NCBI GenBank assembly: GCA_945643635.1
Contig: CALZFC010000042.1
Span: forward strand, 253,501-317,500
Direction of reading: 5' to 3'
DNA length: 64,000 bases
Origin: Allodiplogaster sudhausi
Taxonomy: Eukaryota > Nematoda > Chromadorea > Rhabditida > Diplogasteridae
A model generated the notes under the pieces. The model was given only the letters and a program-made list of their open reading frames with translations, made no database searches and was not told the DNA's origin. Shown piece by piece: positions 21,587-32,556 of this stretch. The stretch's first letter is position 1; each line of letters starts with the position of its first letter. The translations under genes and the position numbers were made by a program.

Positions 21587-21947
21587 TTAATTGATCACAT
21601 ATTCCACCCTGGATACCTCTTGCTCGACTGCATGATCGGCCCTTTCAATTTCGCTCTGCAATGTAGATTGGAGATTTTATGTATTGGAGAATCAACAAAA
21701 AGACCTTACCAATTCCTCCCTCTCTTCCTCGGAAACTACTGGAATTGCAAGTGCGGAATTCTGCAAAGAATATATCAAATACGCTGAACTTTTCTCCTGA
21801 AGGTTTTTTTTGCATTTGCCAAACTAATTATGATGTGAATATGTAAGCATTTGTGTTAGTATGTATACATATTTGTTCGCTCAACGGAATTTAACATAAA
21901 CTAACCATTCCGAGAAGAAGGAGGCAGAGGATTGCGAAAAAGTTCAT
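21587..21947 (-). CDS. Small secreted peptide gene, copy A (intact, 53 residues)
   Basis: Three exons on the minus strand: 21906-21947, 21710-21760 and 21587-21655, of 42, 51 and 69 bases, all in phase 0 with GT/AG ends. The product begins with a signal peptide (MNFFAILCLLLLGMNSALA), then IPVVSEEEREEL and SEIERADHAVEQEVSRVEY with a short VIN end. It is acidic, without Cys, so a secreted linear peptide or propeptide is likely; no family recognised. Copies B (28.7-30.7 kb) and C (35.5-39.6 kb) share the exon structure, which supports a real gene. Confidence 0.75.
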
Positions 21948-21999
21948 CCTCAAAATCAATAAACTATAAATTCTCGAACTATTTCGTTTTATAAAAGAC

Positions 22000-22860
22000 A
22001 TTCTTCATTGCGCAAGAAAATGAATACTCGCATATTTCGTCCCGTTAGGCCTTTTATGTTTTGCTCGCTTCTTATGGGGCGCAATACCATCCACCTTCGA
22101 GTCCCACAACAATCACAATGATTCATATTTTCTCCCAGGATGTTCAGCCCGATAGGGTGCTCAAAATGTTGTTTTATATTTCACAATACATATGCATGTA
22201 CAATCACAATAAAATGCTTGAAGCCGTATTTGTTAAGGATGAAGTAGCTTCTGACTTGGTTTTTCAAGAATATTTGGCCTAATGTCGCTGATGGTAAATA
22301 ATGCCTATGCAGAAAGGATGGCAAAGAGCAATTTAGTAAGGGACGAGGTACGTATGTATCTGACAATGAGGCAAGAGTATGAAGTGAGCGAGAGGAGACA
22401 GAGATAGTAAGTAATATGGAGAGAGAGAGAGAGAGTGGGAGACAGGGAGACAGAGAGAGGGAGTAAGAAAGGGAAGGAAGCGAAGAGTGAAAGAAAGAAA
22501 TGGACTTTTTCTGGGGGTGCGAGAAAGAATGAATGCCTTTCGACATTATTTTCAATGAAACTGAATACTTCTCCCCCAGTGCTGACAACCGTAGAGAGCG
22601 GAGCGACCGCGGCGCAACCGCGCCGCTACCCTCCTCTCCTCTCTCTCTCTATATGTAGTGGTATCTGATCTGATCTACTCCCTCTACCACTAAACATCGA
22701 CTGCCTATTTGCTAATAAACCTCGTCACTTAACAGTATTTATTCTCGCCCAACGGTCTGCGAGAACCCTGTCATATTGCTGATGAGTTTGTGCGTTCTCA
22801 AAATTTATTAAAATTAGACACGTGAACAGTTAAATGATTTTTAATTATAATTAATTATAA
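22000..22860. other. Duplicated spacer with GA-rich tract
   Basis: Similar to 30735-31370 and, partly, to 39600-40090 (shared words such as GAATGCCTTTCGACATTATTT and TAATAAACCTCGT). A GA-rich purine tract spans about 22380-22500. No gene seen. Confidence 0.6.
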
Positions 22861-22865
22861 TTATT

Positions 22866-23086
22866 ATAATAACCGCCGTAGTATGGGTAGCCGTATCCCT
22901 TAACAAGTGGTTCTAATAGTTCTTTGGTGACAAATTTGAACAAAAATTAAGTGTCGATTACACTAACTCGAGGACACATCACGCATGCTAATTCAATTTA
23001 AATATATAAACCAACCGAATAACTAACATATCCGTATCGGCCGTACCCCCAGTACTGGGCATCTCCGGTTGCGACGAAGGCGCAGG
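22866..23086 (-). pseudogene. GYGY peptide gene remnant, truncated at duplication breakpoint
   Basis: The second-exon piece starts at 22898 with GYGYPYYGGYY but then runs into a TTATAATTA-type AT repeat, losing the GKR site and tail. The first-exon piece (about 23034-23085) retains CAFVATGDAQYWGYGRYGY and its donor but is cut off upstream. At about 23086 the sequence switches to the receptor-tail duplicate, so the signal-peptide start was removed by the duplication junction. Confidence 0.8.
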
Positions 23087-23090
23087 AAAT

Positions 23091-23800
23091 TTCATGTTTC
23101 CCGAAACATGGACCAAAGTTCTCCTTGAACGTTCTTCAAGCAAAATCTATTCACAGTGGCAACAATGTTTGATTTATTTAATCGAAATGCCCACTCCGAC
23201 ACCGAGAGTCAACACACATATTTAAATGGGATTATCTAAAATGTGAAAAAAAATCAAGGGGACATACCGCCCAGGAGCCAGAGTTCACCTCTCTAGCGGT
23301 TCCGAGCGGCTCGAGCCCAAAACGATCCAAATAAAACTGGACAAATATCTTAAGAAATCCTCGAAAACCTTGCTCCGATTTTTAATTTATGCAGCTCCAA
23401 GTGGCTCGACTCCTGGCTTGTTTAAAGTACATATGTATGTATAACAGATCCACTGTTCCAATTTTTAAACACAGTTTTATTTATAGGTAGTTTTCAGTTC
23501 ATCTACAAGAATTGTTACTCAGACCATCGGCAACTGCTCGGGCGATCTCACGTGGCAGTACGTCTCGCCACTCATTCAGGCCGTCTCGTGCGCGCTGCCC
23601 TTTTGGTATACGGCGTTCATCTAACAAAAATGAAAATTTAAGAAACCTGATAAATAAATTTTAATGCTATATTTTATTCCTCGTGGCATTCTCGCGCAAT
23701 ATGCGCGATGCGGTGCTGCCCATGTGGCTGCCGTGCAGGAAGAGCCGTTCGATAGGAGTGGTGCAAATCACAAACTCGTTCCACTCCACCTGATTTTTCT
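23091..23800 (+). pseudogene. Receptor tail fragment (exons 8 and 9 duplicate)
   Basis: Duplicate of 5870-6450. Exon 8 equivalent at about 23486-23613 (TIGNCSGDLTWQYVSPLIQA); exon 9 equivalent at about 23676-23793 (RDAVLPMWLPCRKSRSIGV). The bases that supply the exon 9 acceptor in the left copy (GTCCCTCGAAG) are missing, and exons 1-7 are absent, so it cannot make a receptor. An extra 140 bases lie in the intron. Confidence 0.85.
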
Positions 23801-25210
23801 ATCAAGAACATTTATTTTACAGAAAATCTCGCTCTATATAATTGTTAGGCACAGTTCACAGGTTTTTAGATTCACTTTTCGCTATTGCGTTGAATAATAA
23901 AGTGATGATAATATAAATTGAGAATTGTTAGTGTTGCATGATCTTACCCATTAAAAACTCCTTGTAACTGGGGCATAAGGCAGAAAGCGTCGGTAAAGTG
24001 ACTTTGCAGTTATGCTAATAATGGTGGTCATCTTTGAGGCCTTGCTCTACGTGTGCAAATATTAGTTAGGGCAAGGGGAGCTTCTGACTTGTGCTGAGTT
24101 CATCTCATCGCGAGCCCACAATGAAAGGGAATGGACGGAGTTGAAGGCCGGACAGAATTGGAGTCAGACTGCACGGCGCTTTTGCCAATAACGGCATCGT
24201 CTGATCACAAAGTGAAAAGGAAGAGGCAGCCAGTTCTCTGTCAAGCGAGTTGTGAAAGAGGGAGGGAGGGAGAGATGGAGAGAGAGAGAAGAAGAAGTCA
24301 TGCGAATTCGTATACCAAATGCTGAAGAAAGAATGCTGCCATGTTTGCAACGAAAATGAATATTCCTCCTCCCACTTGAAGGAGCACACGCGCATCCTGG
24401 GCAATTGCCCACGCGTATGTCTATGTACATCCCCCTTCATTTGATAGTTTCGCAATTTCCGTGCAATAAAAAGGTCTCTTTTATGAAAGTACGTTGTAAA
24501 ACATTCATGGCAATATTATTCATTCTCCTCTTCATTACTGTTGTTTGAAAAATACTGCAAAGCATGTAAATAAGTGGCTCAACGTAATTCATGAAGGGTT
24601 GCGGATTGTCGTCGATGCATTTCAATAATTTTTCTAACACAATTGCTTGTCCCTATTATTTTGTTCTATTACTTACATTCTCCTTCCATTTGCAAGTTTC
24701 CCAAGTTCCGTGCAATAAAAAGCCTCTTTTTATGCAAGTACGTCGTAAAATGTTAATGACAAAATTATTCATTCTCTTTTTTAATGCTGTTTGAAAAATA
24801 CTGCAAAGTTGTACATGCATATGTATGTAAGTACATAAGTGCCGCAACGTAATCATGAATGATTGAGGATGGTCTTCGATGCATTTCAATAATTTCTCTA
24901 ACACAATTGCTTGTCCCTATTATTTTGTTCTATTATTTACATTTTCCTTCCATTTGCAAGTTTCCCAAGTTCCTTGCAATAAAAAAAAGGTTTCTTTTTA
25001 GGCAAGTATGTATATAGGTACGTCGTAAAATGTTAATGGCAAACATTATTCATTCTTTTTCTTAATGATGTTTGGAAAATACTGCAAAGTTGTACATATG
25101 TACATATGTTTGTATGTATGTACATAAGTGCCGTAATGTTATTCATGAATGGTTGAGGACGATCTCGATGCATTACAATGATTTCTCTAACACAACTGTT
25201 TGATACGATG
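23800..25210. repeat. Duplicated non-coding stretch with three about 250-bp tandem units
   Basis: Right copy of 6445-7434 plus 14639-15035, here uninterrupted. Units start near 24439, 24690 and 24955. Open frames in it (for example 24105-24455) are also present in the left copy but have no recognisable motif and lie in GA-rich or AT-rich sequence, so I do not call them genes. Confidence 0.8.
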
Positions 25211-25218
25211 TGTTGCAG

Positions 25219-27580
25219 GATGCGAATGGCCGGCTCTCCGTTGCGCGTGGCCGTCTTCGCGACGGGTGCCACGGCCAATGGCTCGTGCACGCCCTTCCCT
25301 TCCTTCTGGCCGACCCGTCGCTGCCCGCACCCCGGCTGGTGTCTGGAGGTTAGTGGCTAGTTCTAACAATAATAGTGATTTATGTCATCAGACCTTTCTT
25401 ATGCGTAAATCTTATTTCCTGCAGCATAAAACTGGAATATATACATATACTACACACATATATATGCATTTACAAACTGGTGTACATACTAGTACGTTTG
25501 TACATTGAATACATGTATATACATATGCAAATGTAAAATTCAGATTTCAAAAGAAATCTTACAACTTTAGCTATGCATTCCACTTGTAATACCAGCCAGA
25601 ACGAATAATTTCCGGATTCTTTCTAAAGATCCTCTCAACAATGCTGCACCTCGCCAACATATCCGTGGAATGGCGCGTTCTTCCTGGCGGTAAAGCCGAC
25701 ATCGAGCTCGGCATGGACACGGTTAGCGTTCCTCTACTTCATATCCTTTAAAAGTAAATCATAAACAGTTAGATGTAAATCATAAATATTTTTTTAATTG
25801 ACAATTCATTTTTGGTCGCAATTTTAATAACTGAAAGAATATAATTATTGGCAGCCCTCGGGCTTCACGGGCCCTCTCGGCTACGTCGCGAGAGGCGAAG
25901 TCGACGTGGCTTGCGTTCCCCTGCACCGGACGCGCAGTCGCGAGAAATACTTTGAATTCTCGCATGCGCTGACCGAGGTATGAGAATCTTTTTCTTAATC
26001 CTTTTCTTATTTTCAATGAGACTTCTCTACATGAGAAAAAAATTTCCTCTTCATTTGCAGTTGAAGCAAATCGTGGTAGTAAAAGCTGAAGCCGAACCCT
26101 TCTGGGCCCTAACAGTGCCCTATGCGGCGCCCTTCTCAGGAGAAGTTAATTGGCATATCGATTTGTTTACCCTTTCCGGCAGTGAAGATTTAAGTTAAAG
26201 TAAACGATAATGTTTTTATAAAACATATCTTTCCGGTCTGGCTGTGTATCCTTGCCTCCTCGATCATCTACATCTTCCTCTATTCTCTGATCGCGCGCCT
26301 GGAATCCTTTCTTGGATGCCGCAGAGAGCGACCGCACTTTGGAGAAGTTCATATAAGCACTTTTTTTAATTAAAAATATGTTAAATGAAAGCCTTCGCGC
26401 ATTTTTCCAGTTCGTATGGAGGTGCTTCGAAGAAATGTGGAATCTTCGAGATCATTTCTTCGCCTTTCGGGCTGGTTTGTAAGATAAATTTATTGGCCAT
26501 ATAACTTTAATATATTATTTATCTTTTCAAGAAATAATTGTCTATTTAACATCAGAGATATTTTCAAAATGCTAGTCACTATTCGTCAAGTTTATGTATT
26601 AATTAAAAGTTACAATTTATGCTCCTTGGAAGCTCGAGAGAGAGCTTATCTTACTAATTGAAATGTTCAAGCGAAGTGGAAAAGCTTCTCAAACCTCCAG
26701 GCCATCTGCTGCGTGGCATTTTCCTCGTATTCAAGACGGCCATGTTCAACGGGCTGTACGCGTCGGCGCTCTTGACTGCGATCCTGAAGCCTCCCATCAA
26801 CGACACCATCTCGAGCATTGACCAGGCCAACCGTAGTCTCCTCTCTGGTGGCCTTGACGTCATCGTCTACCCGAGCGCAGTGTCAGATCACTTATCTCAG
26901 TCAACGATCTAGTGAAATTGTATGACAACCAGTTGATATATACCGGTTTACAATATTAGAATTGCCTGATGAATTTGCTCGTATGTCTTGTCGGACGTTT
27001 TAATCGGATTTGATTTTAGATTCAGAGAAGCCGAATACTCGGAAGAACAGAGAAGAATAGTGGCGGTGAGTATGCACTTTGGTTGTTTTTTTATTAGTAT
27101 ACCCTTTTTCATGAATTTCAGAACCTCTTTGAGTTACTTGCGAGATATTAATATATCGATACTTGCAAGGTCGAAAGCACTGACACAGAATGGTCGTTGG
27201 CTCAAGTAGCAAGTGGCCGTTCTCTTTTGAGCGCCTTCGAAGACTGGGAGGGCGCGGCGGAGGCGTACGCGCGGTGCGACCTCCAAGTCTTCGAGAGTCA
27301 TTGATTTTTAATATTTAATTATTTTATACATCAATTAGTGAAATGATGAATGGGACAACATTTTGAGAGGGATAGAAAGGGCATGGAAACTATTTAATTA
27401 ATTTTTCTTCAGCAAATCCCAATTTCACTTTGCACTTCGCCTTCCCGAAGGGCAGCCCGTGGCTGCGAGTTATCAACCAACTAATCCTGGATAACTTCAG
27501 CCTCATTTCCGCGGTGCATCAACGTTATTTTTTGGTCAGACCTAGTTATGAAAATATTTACATTTGTTGCACCGGTAGTG

Positions 27581-27625
<45 letters not shown>

Positions 27626-28039
27626 GAGAGAGTGGGAGCGAGAAAGTAATTGTTGAAGATTGTAATAATCAGTGAAGCTAAAAGGAAGATGCAGTTGTAA
27701 TAATGTGAGAGACTTATGAAATACATGGATATAGTGTGATGAGTTGAGGACCGCAAGCCCACGCAAGCGCGTTGCAACTTCCGGAGTAATGACTTCGGCG
27801 ACGCGGCCCAGCCAATGAGTGAGAAAACTTTCTTTTTAAAATTTATTTTAAATTTTTATCGCAGTGTAAATATTCGCACTAAATTATTTAAATATTCAGA
27901 CCTCGGGAATCTCGTTGGAATCTTTTTCTACGTCGCCTACGGTCTGCTGTCGGCAGTGGCCGTCTTCATTATCGAATTGCTAATCTGGCACTCTCGGGCA
28001 TGGCGAAGGGAAAAGACCAAGACGCCATGGCGTCGATGA
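25219..28039 (+). CDS. Divergent ionotropic glutamate receptor, copy B (ligand-binding domain to last helix)
   Basis: Exons seen: 25219-25348 (RVAVFATGATANGSCTPFP ending CPHPGWCLE, start of the S1 lobe); 25629-25721 (MLHLANISVEWRVLPGGKAD); 25855-25977 (SGFTGPLGYVARGEVDVACV, then RSREKYFEFS with the Arg that in this family holds the ligand carboxylate); 26061 to about 26147; first helix about 26230-26346 (VWLCILASSIIYIFLYSLIA); 26411-26472; 26672 to about 26900 (third helix GLYASALLTAIL in place of the usual SYTANLAAFLT); 27020-27065; 27170-27296; 27413-27534 (HFAFPKGSPWLRVINQLIL, end of S2); 27900-28039 (last helix). It is a ligand-gated cation channel subunit by family. It lacks an N-terminal domain here. 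A 224-base segment kept by copy A is missing, and the frame around 26900-27000 is unresolved, so functionality is doubtful. Confidence 0.7.
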
Positions 28040-28668
28040 GAGCGGCAGTCAGAGTCCCAAGGCGTCTCTCGTCTGCTTTTCCCAATGACGCAGCAAGAAA
28101 TCGAAACGGTGAATCACGAAGCTATTTCCAAATGTGAGCATTGTATTTTCTTTGAAGAAATCTCAATCTAATAGATGATGATGGATTACAATATATTCAC
28201 GAATACGAATTGAATTCTTATTGAGTTAAACGTTTCAATTGATCAAAGATATTTGAGTGAATGAATGCATTTATGAAGTCGTCCACCTCAATGAGCAGCT
28301 CAAATATGTGAATGTATATTCATTCCACAACACAGTGTACTTTATCACACCAATTTAAATAGTGTATGAGTCGAGTTGGGCATTCTCATTACTTTGGCAA
28401 GTTCACAATTCTTGTTTAAAAATGAGGATAGAATCAGTGTTGCAATCGGTTGTTTGATGTGAGGAGTGCAGATAATGTTTACTCGAATGATTTGAAAGAA
28501 AGCACCCTTTTGCTTCCAATCCTTCTAGCAGAACAGGCAGCATTTCGGATCGCAACCACTGCGGAAGCGGCGAATTGTCTGAACATTGATATTCCCAAAA
28601 ATAGATACAAAAATGCACGAAAATAGACCACGGAAAAGGTATCGGTTGGGGTTTTTATAAATAAAATT
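28040..28668. other. Duplicated intergenic stretch after iGluR copy B
   Basis: Counterpart of 20958-21586. No gene seen. Confidence 0.7.
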
Positions 28669-29231
28669 TTAATTGATCACATATTCCACCCTGGATACCT
28701 CTTGCTCGACTGCATGATCGGCCCTTTCAATTTCGCTCTGCAATGTAGATTGGAGATTTTATGTATTGGAGAATCAACAAAAAGACCTTACCAATTCCTC
28801 CCTCTCTTCCTCGGAAACTACTGGAATTGCAAGTGCGGAATTCTGCAAAGAATATATCAAATACGCTGAACTTTTCTCCTGAATGTTTTTTTTTGCATTT
28901 GCCAAACTAATTATGATGTGAATAAGTAAACATATGTGTTTGTATGTATATATGACGCGATTTGCGAGAGAATCAAAAAGAAGCTTAGTTCCCGGGGACC
29001 CGGCCAAAATCGACTAGCTTAGATTTTCTTTAAAAGTTCTTAATAGGTGTTTTCTGATATGAGGAATCGATTGGAAGTGGTCTAAGGATCGGAAAATGCG
29101 GTTTTCGTTAACGAAATAGTTCGAGTATTTAAAGTTTATTGATTTTTAGGATGAACTTTTTCGCAATCCTTTGCCTCCTTCTTCTCGCAATGGTTAGTTT
29201 ATGTTAAATTTCGTTGAGCGAACACATATAC

Positions 29232-29306
<75 letters not shown>

Positions 29307-30530
29307 TGTTTTCTGATATGAGGAATCCATTGGAAGTGGTCTAAGGATCGGAAAATGCGGTTTTCGTTAGCTATGAAGGCTTGAAACATGGGGCTCGCCA
29401 CGCTGGTAGGCGAGTTGGATGCACGTCTGGGATCACTGCGGAGCGCTTTGTTGAGATATATAAACGAAAATTTACATCTCAATAGCCAAGATATTGCTGT
29501 AAACAATAAAAAAAGAAAAATTTGAAAATTTCCAACTCTAAAGTATTTATAGACGTTGAAGTTTGAGAGGGCGCAGAAAAAGTATTTCTTATTTTACCAG
29601 AACCAAACCTACATATTTGGATATAGCATGAAAAGAGCTTTCGAATGCACTATAGGAGTTATAAAACTTAGGAAGTCTTTGATGTTTCCTGATCGATTAT
29701 TTCGGCGAGGCAGTACAAATCAGCCATTCAAAATCATCTCCGCTAGTCGAAACACAAACCATAAGAAAGAGCGTGAAATTTGCTACAAACTGAACCCCTT
29801 TCAATAAAGTTTCAAATCTACGATGTTTTGTTATCAGCCATAAAATTAGGGCCGGCAGAGCTACTAACATTCCGCCGAATAATTAATTTTTTTTAGGTTA
29901 TTCGAATTAGAATATTCCAATTTTTTTGGGGCCTTTCCTTGAATAATTGTTACAAGCAGATGCCCCATTCTTTTGACTGATAACAAAAAATCCTAATGTT
30001 TTTTTATTTCTAATGAAATAGGTCAACTTATAGCAAATTTCACGCTCTTTCTTCTAGTTTATGTTTGGACGTGTGAAAAGATTTTTAAGCACTTTTTTTA
30101 ATCCGCGGACGTGCTGATTTGTACAGCCTCGCCGAAATAGTCGATCAGAAAACATCAAAGACTTCATAAGTTTTATAACTCCTATAGTGCATTCGAAAGC
30201 TCTTTTCATGCTCTATACAAATATGTAGGTTTGATTCTGGTAAAATGAGAAATAATTTTTCTGCACCCTCTCAAACTTCAACGTCTATAAATACTTTAGA
30301 GTTGGAAATTTTCAAAATTTTCTTTTTTTATTGTTTAGAGCAATATCTTGGCTATTGAGATGTAAATTTTCGTTTATATATCTCAACAAAGCGCTCCGCA
30401 GTGATCCCAGACGTGCATCCAACTCGCCTACCAGCGCGGCGAGCCCCATATTTCAAGCCTTCATAGCTAACGAAAACCGCATTTTCCGATCCTTAGACCA
30501 CTTCCAATGGATTCCTCATATCAGAAAACA

Positions 30531-30613
<83 letters not shown>

Positions 30614-30688
30614 GTGTTCGCTCAACGAAATTTAACATAAACTAACCATTGCGAGAAGAAGGAGGCAAAGGATTGCGAAAAAGTTCAT
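28669..30688 (-). CDS. Small secreted peptide gene, copy B (intron 1 expanded by palindrome)
   Basis: Exons 30647-30688, 28792-28842 and 28669-28737 keep the lengths and phases of copy A and encode the same protein with one change (Ala for Gly at residue 13). Intron 1 has grown to about 1.8 kb. It contains a 1,230-bp palindromic element, AT microsatellites and an inverted second copy of exon 1 with its flanks. All splice sites are present, so the gene could still be expressed, but the palindrome might interfere with the transcript. Confidence 0.65.
29045..29110 (+). repeat. Partial third end of the palindromic element
   Basis: 66 bases starting AGGTGTTTTCTGATATGAGG match the end of the element at 29304. 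They then stop abruptly at the inverted copy of the exon 1 flank. Confidence 0.85.
29111..29235 (+). repeat. Inverted duplicate of peptide exon 1 and flanks
   Basis: Exact or near-exact reverse complement of about 30610-30735, including the start codon and signal-peptide exon (plus strand 29154-29195, MNFFAILCLLLLAM) and its GTTAGT donor. It shows that the palindrome includes host DNA, not only the element. Confidence 0.9.
29236..29303. repeat. AT dinucleotide microsatellite, left of palindrome
   Basis: Uninterrupted (AT)n from about 29239 to 29303. The mirror tract is at 30534-30610. Confidence 0.95.
29304..30533. mobile_element. Foldback (long inverted repeat) element, 1,230 bp
   Basis: The ends AGGTGTTTTCTGATATGAGG and its complement are mirrored nearly base for base for about 410 bases (29304-29715 and 30120-30533). 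Weaker pairing reaches about 29795 and 30025 (for example AAGAGCGTGAAATTTGC). TA steps flank both ends. There is no coding capacity. It is most simply a non-autonomous foldback or MITE-type element inserted in an AT tract. The empty site is preserved in copy A near 21865. Confidence 0.85.
30534..30610. repeat. AT dinucleotide microsatellite, right of palindrome
   Basis: (TA)n mirror of the left tract, ending at TGTGTTCGCTCAACG. Confidence 0.95.
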
Positions 30689-30734
30689 CCTAAAAATCAA
30701 TAAACTTTAAATACTCGAACTATTTCGTTTTATA

Positions 30735-31375
30735 TAAACCATTCCTAAGTGCACTGGAAAAGGAATACTCGCATATTCGTTCCATAAGGCCTTTTATGTT
30801 TCCTCGCTTCTTATGGGGCGCAATTCCATCCACCTTCGAGTCCCACAACAATCACAATGAGTCAGATTTTCTCCCAGGATGTTCAGCCCGATCAAAATGT
30901 TGTTTTATGTTAAGGATGAAGTAGCTTCTGACTTGTTAAGGATTGGCAAGAATATATGCCGTAATAATGCCTATCCAGAAAGGATGGCAAAGAGCAATGG
31001 AGTGAGAGAGAAGAAGACATAGAATGAGTAAGAAAAGGAAGGAAGCGGAGAGTGAAAGGAACAAATGTGCATTTGGGGGGGGGGGGGTGCGAGAATGAAG
31101 GAATGCCTTTCGACATTATTTACAATGGAAATGATGACTCCTCGACCGCGCCGCTACCCTCCTCTCCTCTCTCTCTCTATACTACAGTATGCTATGTATC
31201 TAATCTGATCTATTCCCTCTTCCACTAAATATCGACTGCCTATTTGCTAATAAACCTCGTAACTTAACCGTATTTACTCTCGCCCAACGGTCTGTGAGAA
31301 CCCTGTCATATTGCTGATGAGTTTGCGCGTTCTCAAAATTTATTAAAATTAGACACGTGAACAGTTAAATGATTT
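30735..31375. other. Duplicated spacer, right copy
   Basis: Counterpart of 22000-22860. A run of 11 G residues lies near 31076-31087. No gene seen. Confidence 0.6.
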
Positions 31376-31686
31376 CTATTGCTGGATGGGCATGGGGCCG
31401 GGTCCGAAGCCAGCATCACGCTTGCCATAGTAGCCGCCGTAGTATGGGTAGCCGTATCCCTTAACAAGTGGTTCTAATTTTTGTTTGGTGATATATTTAA
31501 AAAAAAAACAAATGTCGATTATAGCAATAATTCGAGCTACATCATGCATAGAGTTAACTCAAGAGAAAAAACGTAATAACTTACATATCCGTATCCGCCG
31601 TATCCCCAGTACTGGGCGTCTCCGGTGGCGACGAAGGCGCAGAGGACAACGACGAGAGCGAGGAGGAGAGAGAGGAGGGAAGACAT
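31376..31686 (-). CDS. GYGY-type secreted neuropeptide-like precursor, copy 3 (intact)
   Basis: Exons 31585-31686 and 31376-31459, GTAAGT donor and TTAAG acceptor, total 61 residues. The signal peptide is identical to copy 1 (MSSLLSLLLALVVVLCAFVA). The repeat part is QYWGYGGYGY then GYGYPYYGGYYG, followed by the GKR site and tail DAGFGPGPMPIQQ. The predicted processed peptide would again end in Tyr-Tyr-amide. A TATA box (31741-31748 on the minus strand) lies 55-62 bases upstream. It is divergent to the frameshifted copy at 32248, with 561 bases between the two starts. Confidence 0.8.
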
Positions 31687-31740
31687 CTTCGAGGATTAGA
31701 CGAGGAACTCGGCTGATGGCTTCCCGATGGTTCTTCCTCT

Positions 31741-31748
31741 CTTTTATA
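31741..31748 (-). promoter_or_regulatory. TATA box of GYGY peptide gene 3
   Basis: TATAAAAG on the minus strand, about 55 bases upstream of the start codon, as in copies 1 and 4. Confidence 0.65.
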
Positions 31749-31808
31749 CCATTTTTCGGCCCTGAATAACTGTAACTTGCAGAGAAACCACTCTCTGCGT
31801 ACAAACAC

Positions 31809-32185
31809 TATATTCGTTGTTTGTAAACATGTTTCACTTCGTGAGAAATGCTTCGACTTGTGGATACAAGGTAGACGTTTTGTACCTAGCGGGAAACGAT
31901 GTGTGGCAAGAGCAAGCGATTGGTGAACAGAGTGAGAGGTTTAGAAAAGAAAGAGCGAGAAAGAAATAAAGGGAGAAACATTGTGAGACGCGGAGGGTGT
32001 AAAAACAGAGAAGAACCTGTACTGGAGATAGAAAAGAGAAAAAGTTAGATGAAAAGAGTACACAAGAAGGGATGGAACGCACAGTTCAGACAAGAAAGTA
32101 AACAGCCTGTAAATACGTTGCGCGGTGCAAGCTTCTTACACTTGGCATTACTCAGCAGTAAGCTTGTAGAGTAGAAGTGAAATTG
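31809..32185. promoter_or_regulatory. Intergenic region between divergent GYGY genes
   Basis: The right part matches 2290-2690 upstream of copy 1. Both flanking genes have TATA boxes, so this stretch should contain the regulatory elements of both. No specific binding site was recognised. Confidence 0.4.
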
Positions 32186-32193
32186 TATAAAAG
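32186..32193 (+). promoter_or_regulatory. TATA box of GYGY copy 4
   Basis: TATAAAAG at the conserved distance (62 bases) before the start codon at 32248. Confidence 0.65.
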
Positions 32194-32247
32194 CTGGAGA
32201 GAAACACCGGGAAGCCATCAGCCGAGTTCCTCGTCTAATCCTCGAAG

Positions 32248-32556
32248 ATGTCTTCCCTCCTCTCTCTCTCCCCCTCGGTCTCGTCGTTGTAATCTGCGCC
32301 TTCGTTGCCACCGCAGACGCCCAGTACTGGGGAGGATACGGATACGTAAGTACATTTTCAAGACTTTAAACTTTTCCGTTTTACCATTAGTATTAAATTT
32401 AAATATATTTCTTTTAAACTCATCATTTTAAATCAACCTATTTAATTTCGATTTAAATTTTAGGGCTACGGCTACCCGGCCTACGGAGGCTACTATGGCT
32501 ACTACGGCAAGCGAGAGGCCGGCTTCGGCCCCGCCCAGATGCCCATTCAGCAGTAG
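32248..32556 (+). pseudogene. GYGY peptide gene copy 4, frameshift in signal peptide
   Basis: Exon 1 (32248-32345) has two extra bases in the pyrimidine-rich signal-peptide coding region compared with copies 1 and 3, giving a stop TAA at about 32290. Exon 2 (32464-32556) is intact and reads GYGYPAYGGYYGYYG, GKR and EAGFGPAQMPIQQ. Promoter and splice sites are preserved. A recent inactivation or a sequencing error in a CT-rich run are both possible. Confidence 0.75.

Noticed and set aside
24439..25190. CRISPR-like spaced repeats
   Set aside because: Units are about 250 bp, contiguous and diverged, in a eukaryotic genome; ordinary tandem repeats.
29204..30645. 100-codon frames with Tyr-Ile repeats
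   Set aside because: Translations of the AT microsatellite and of mirrored palindrome arms.
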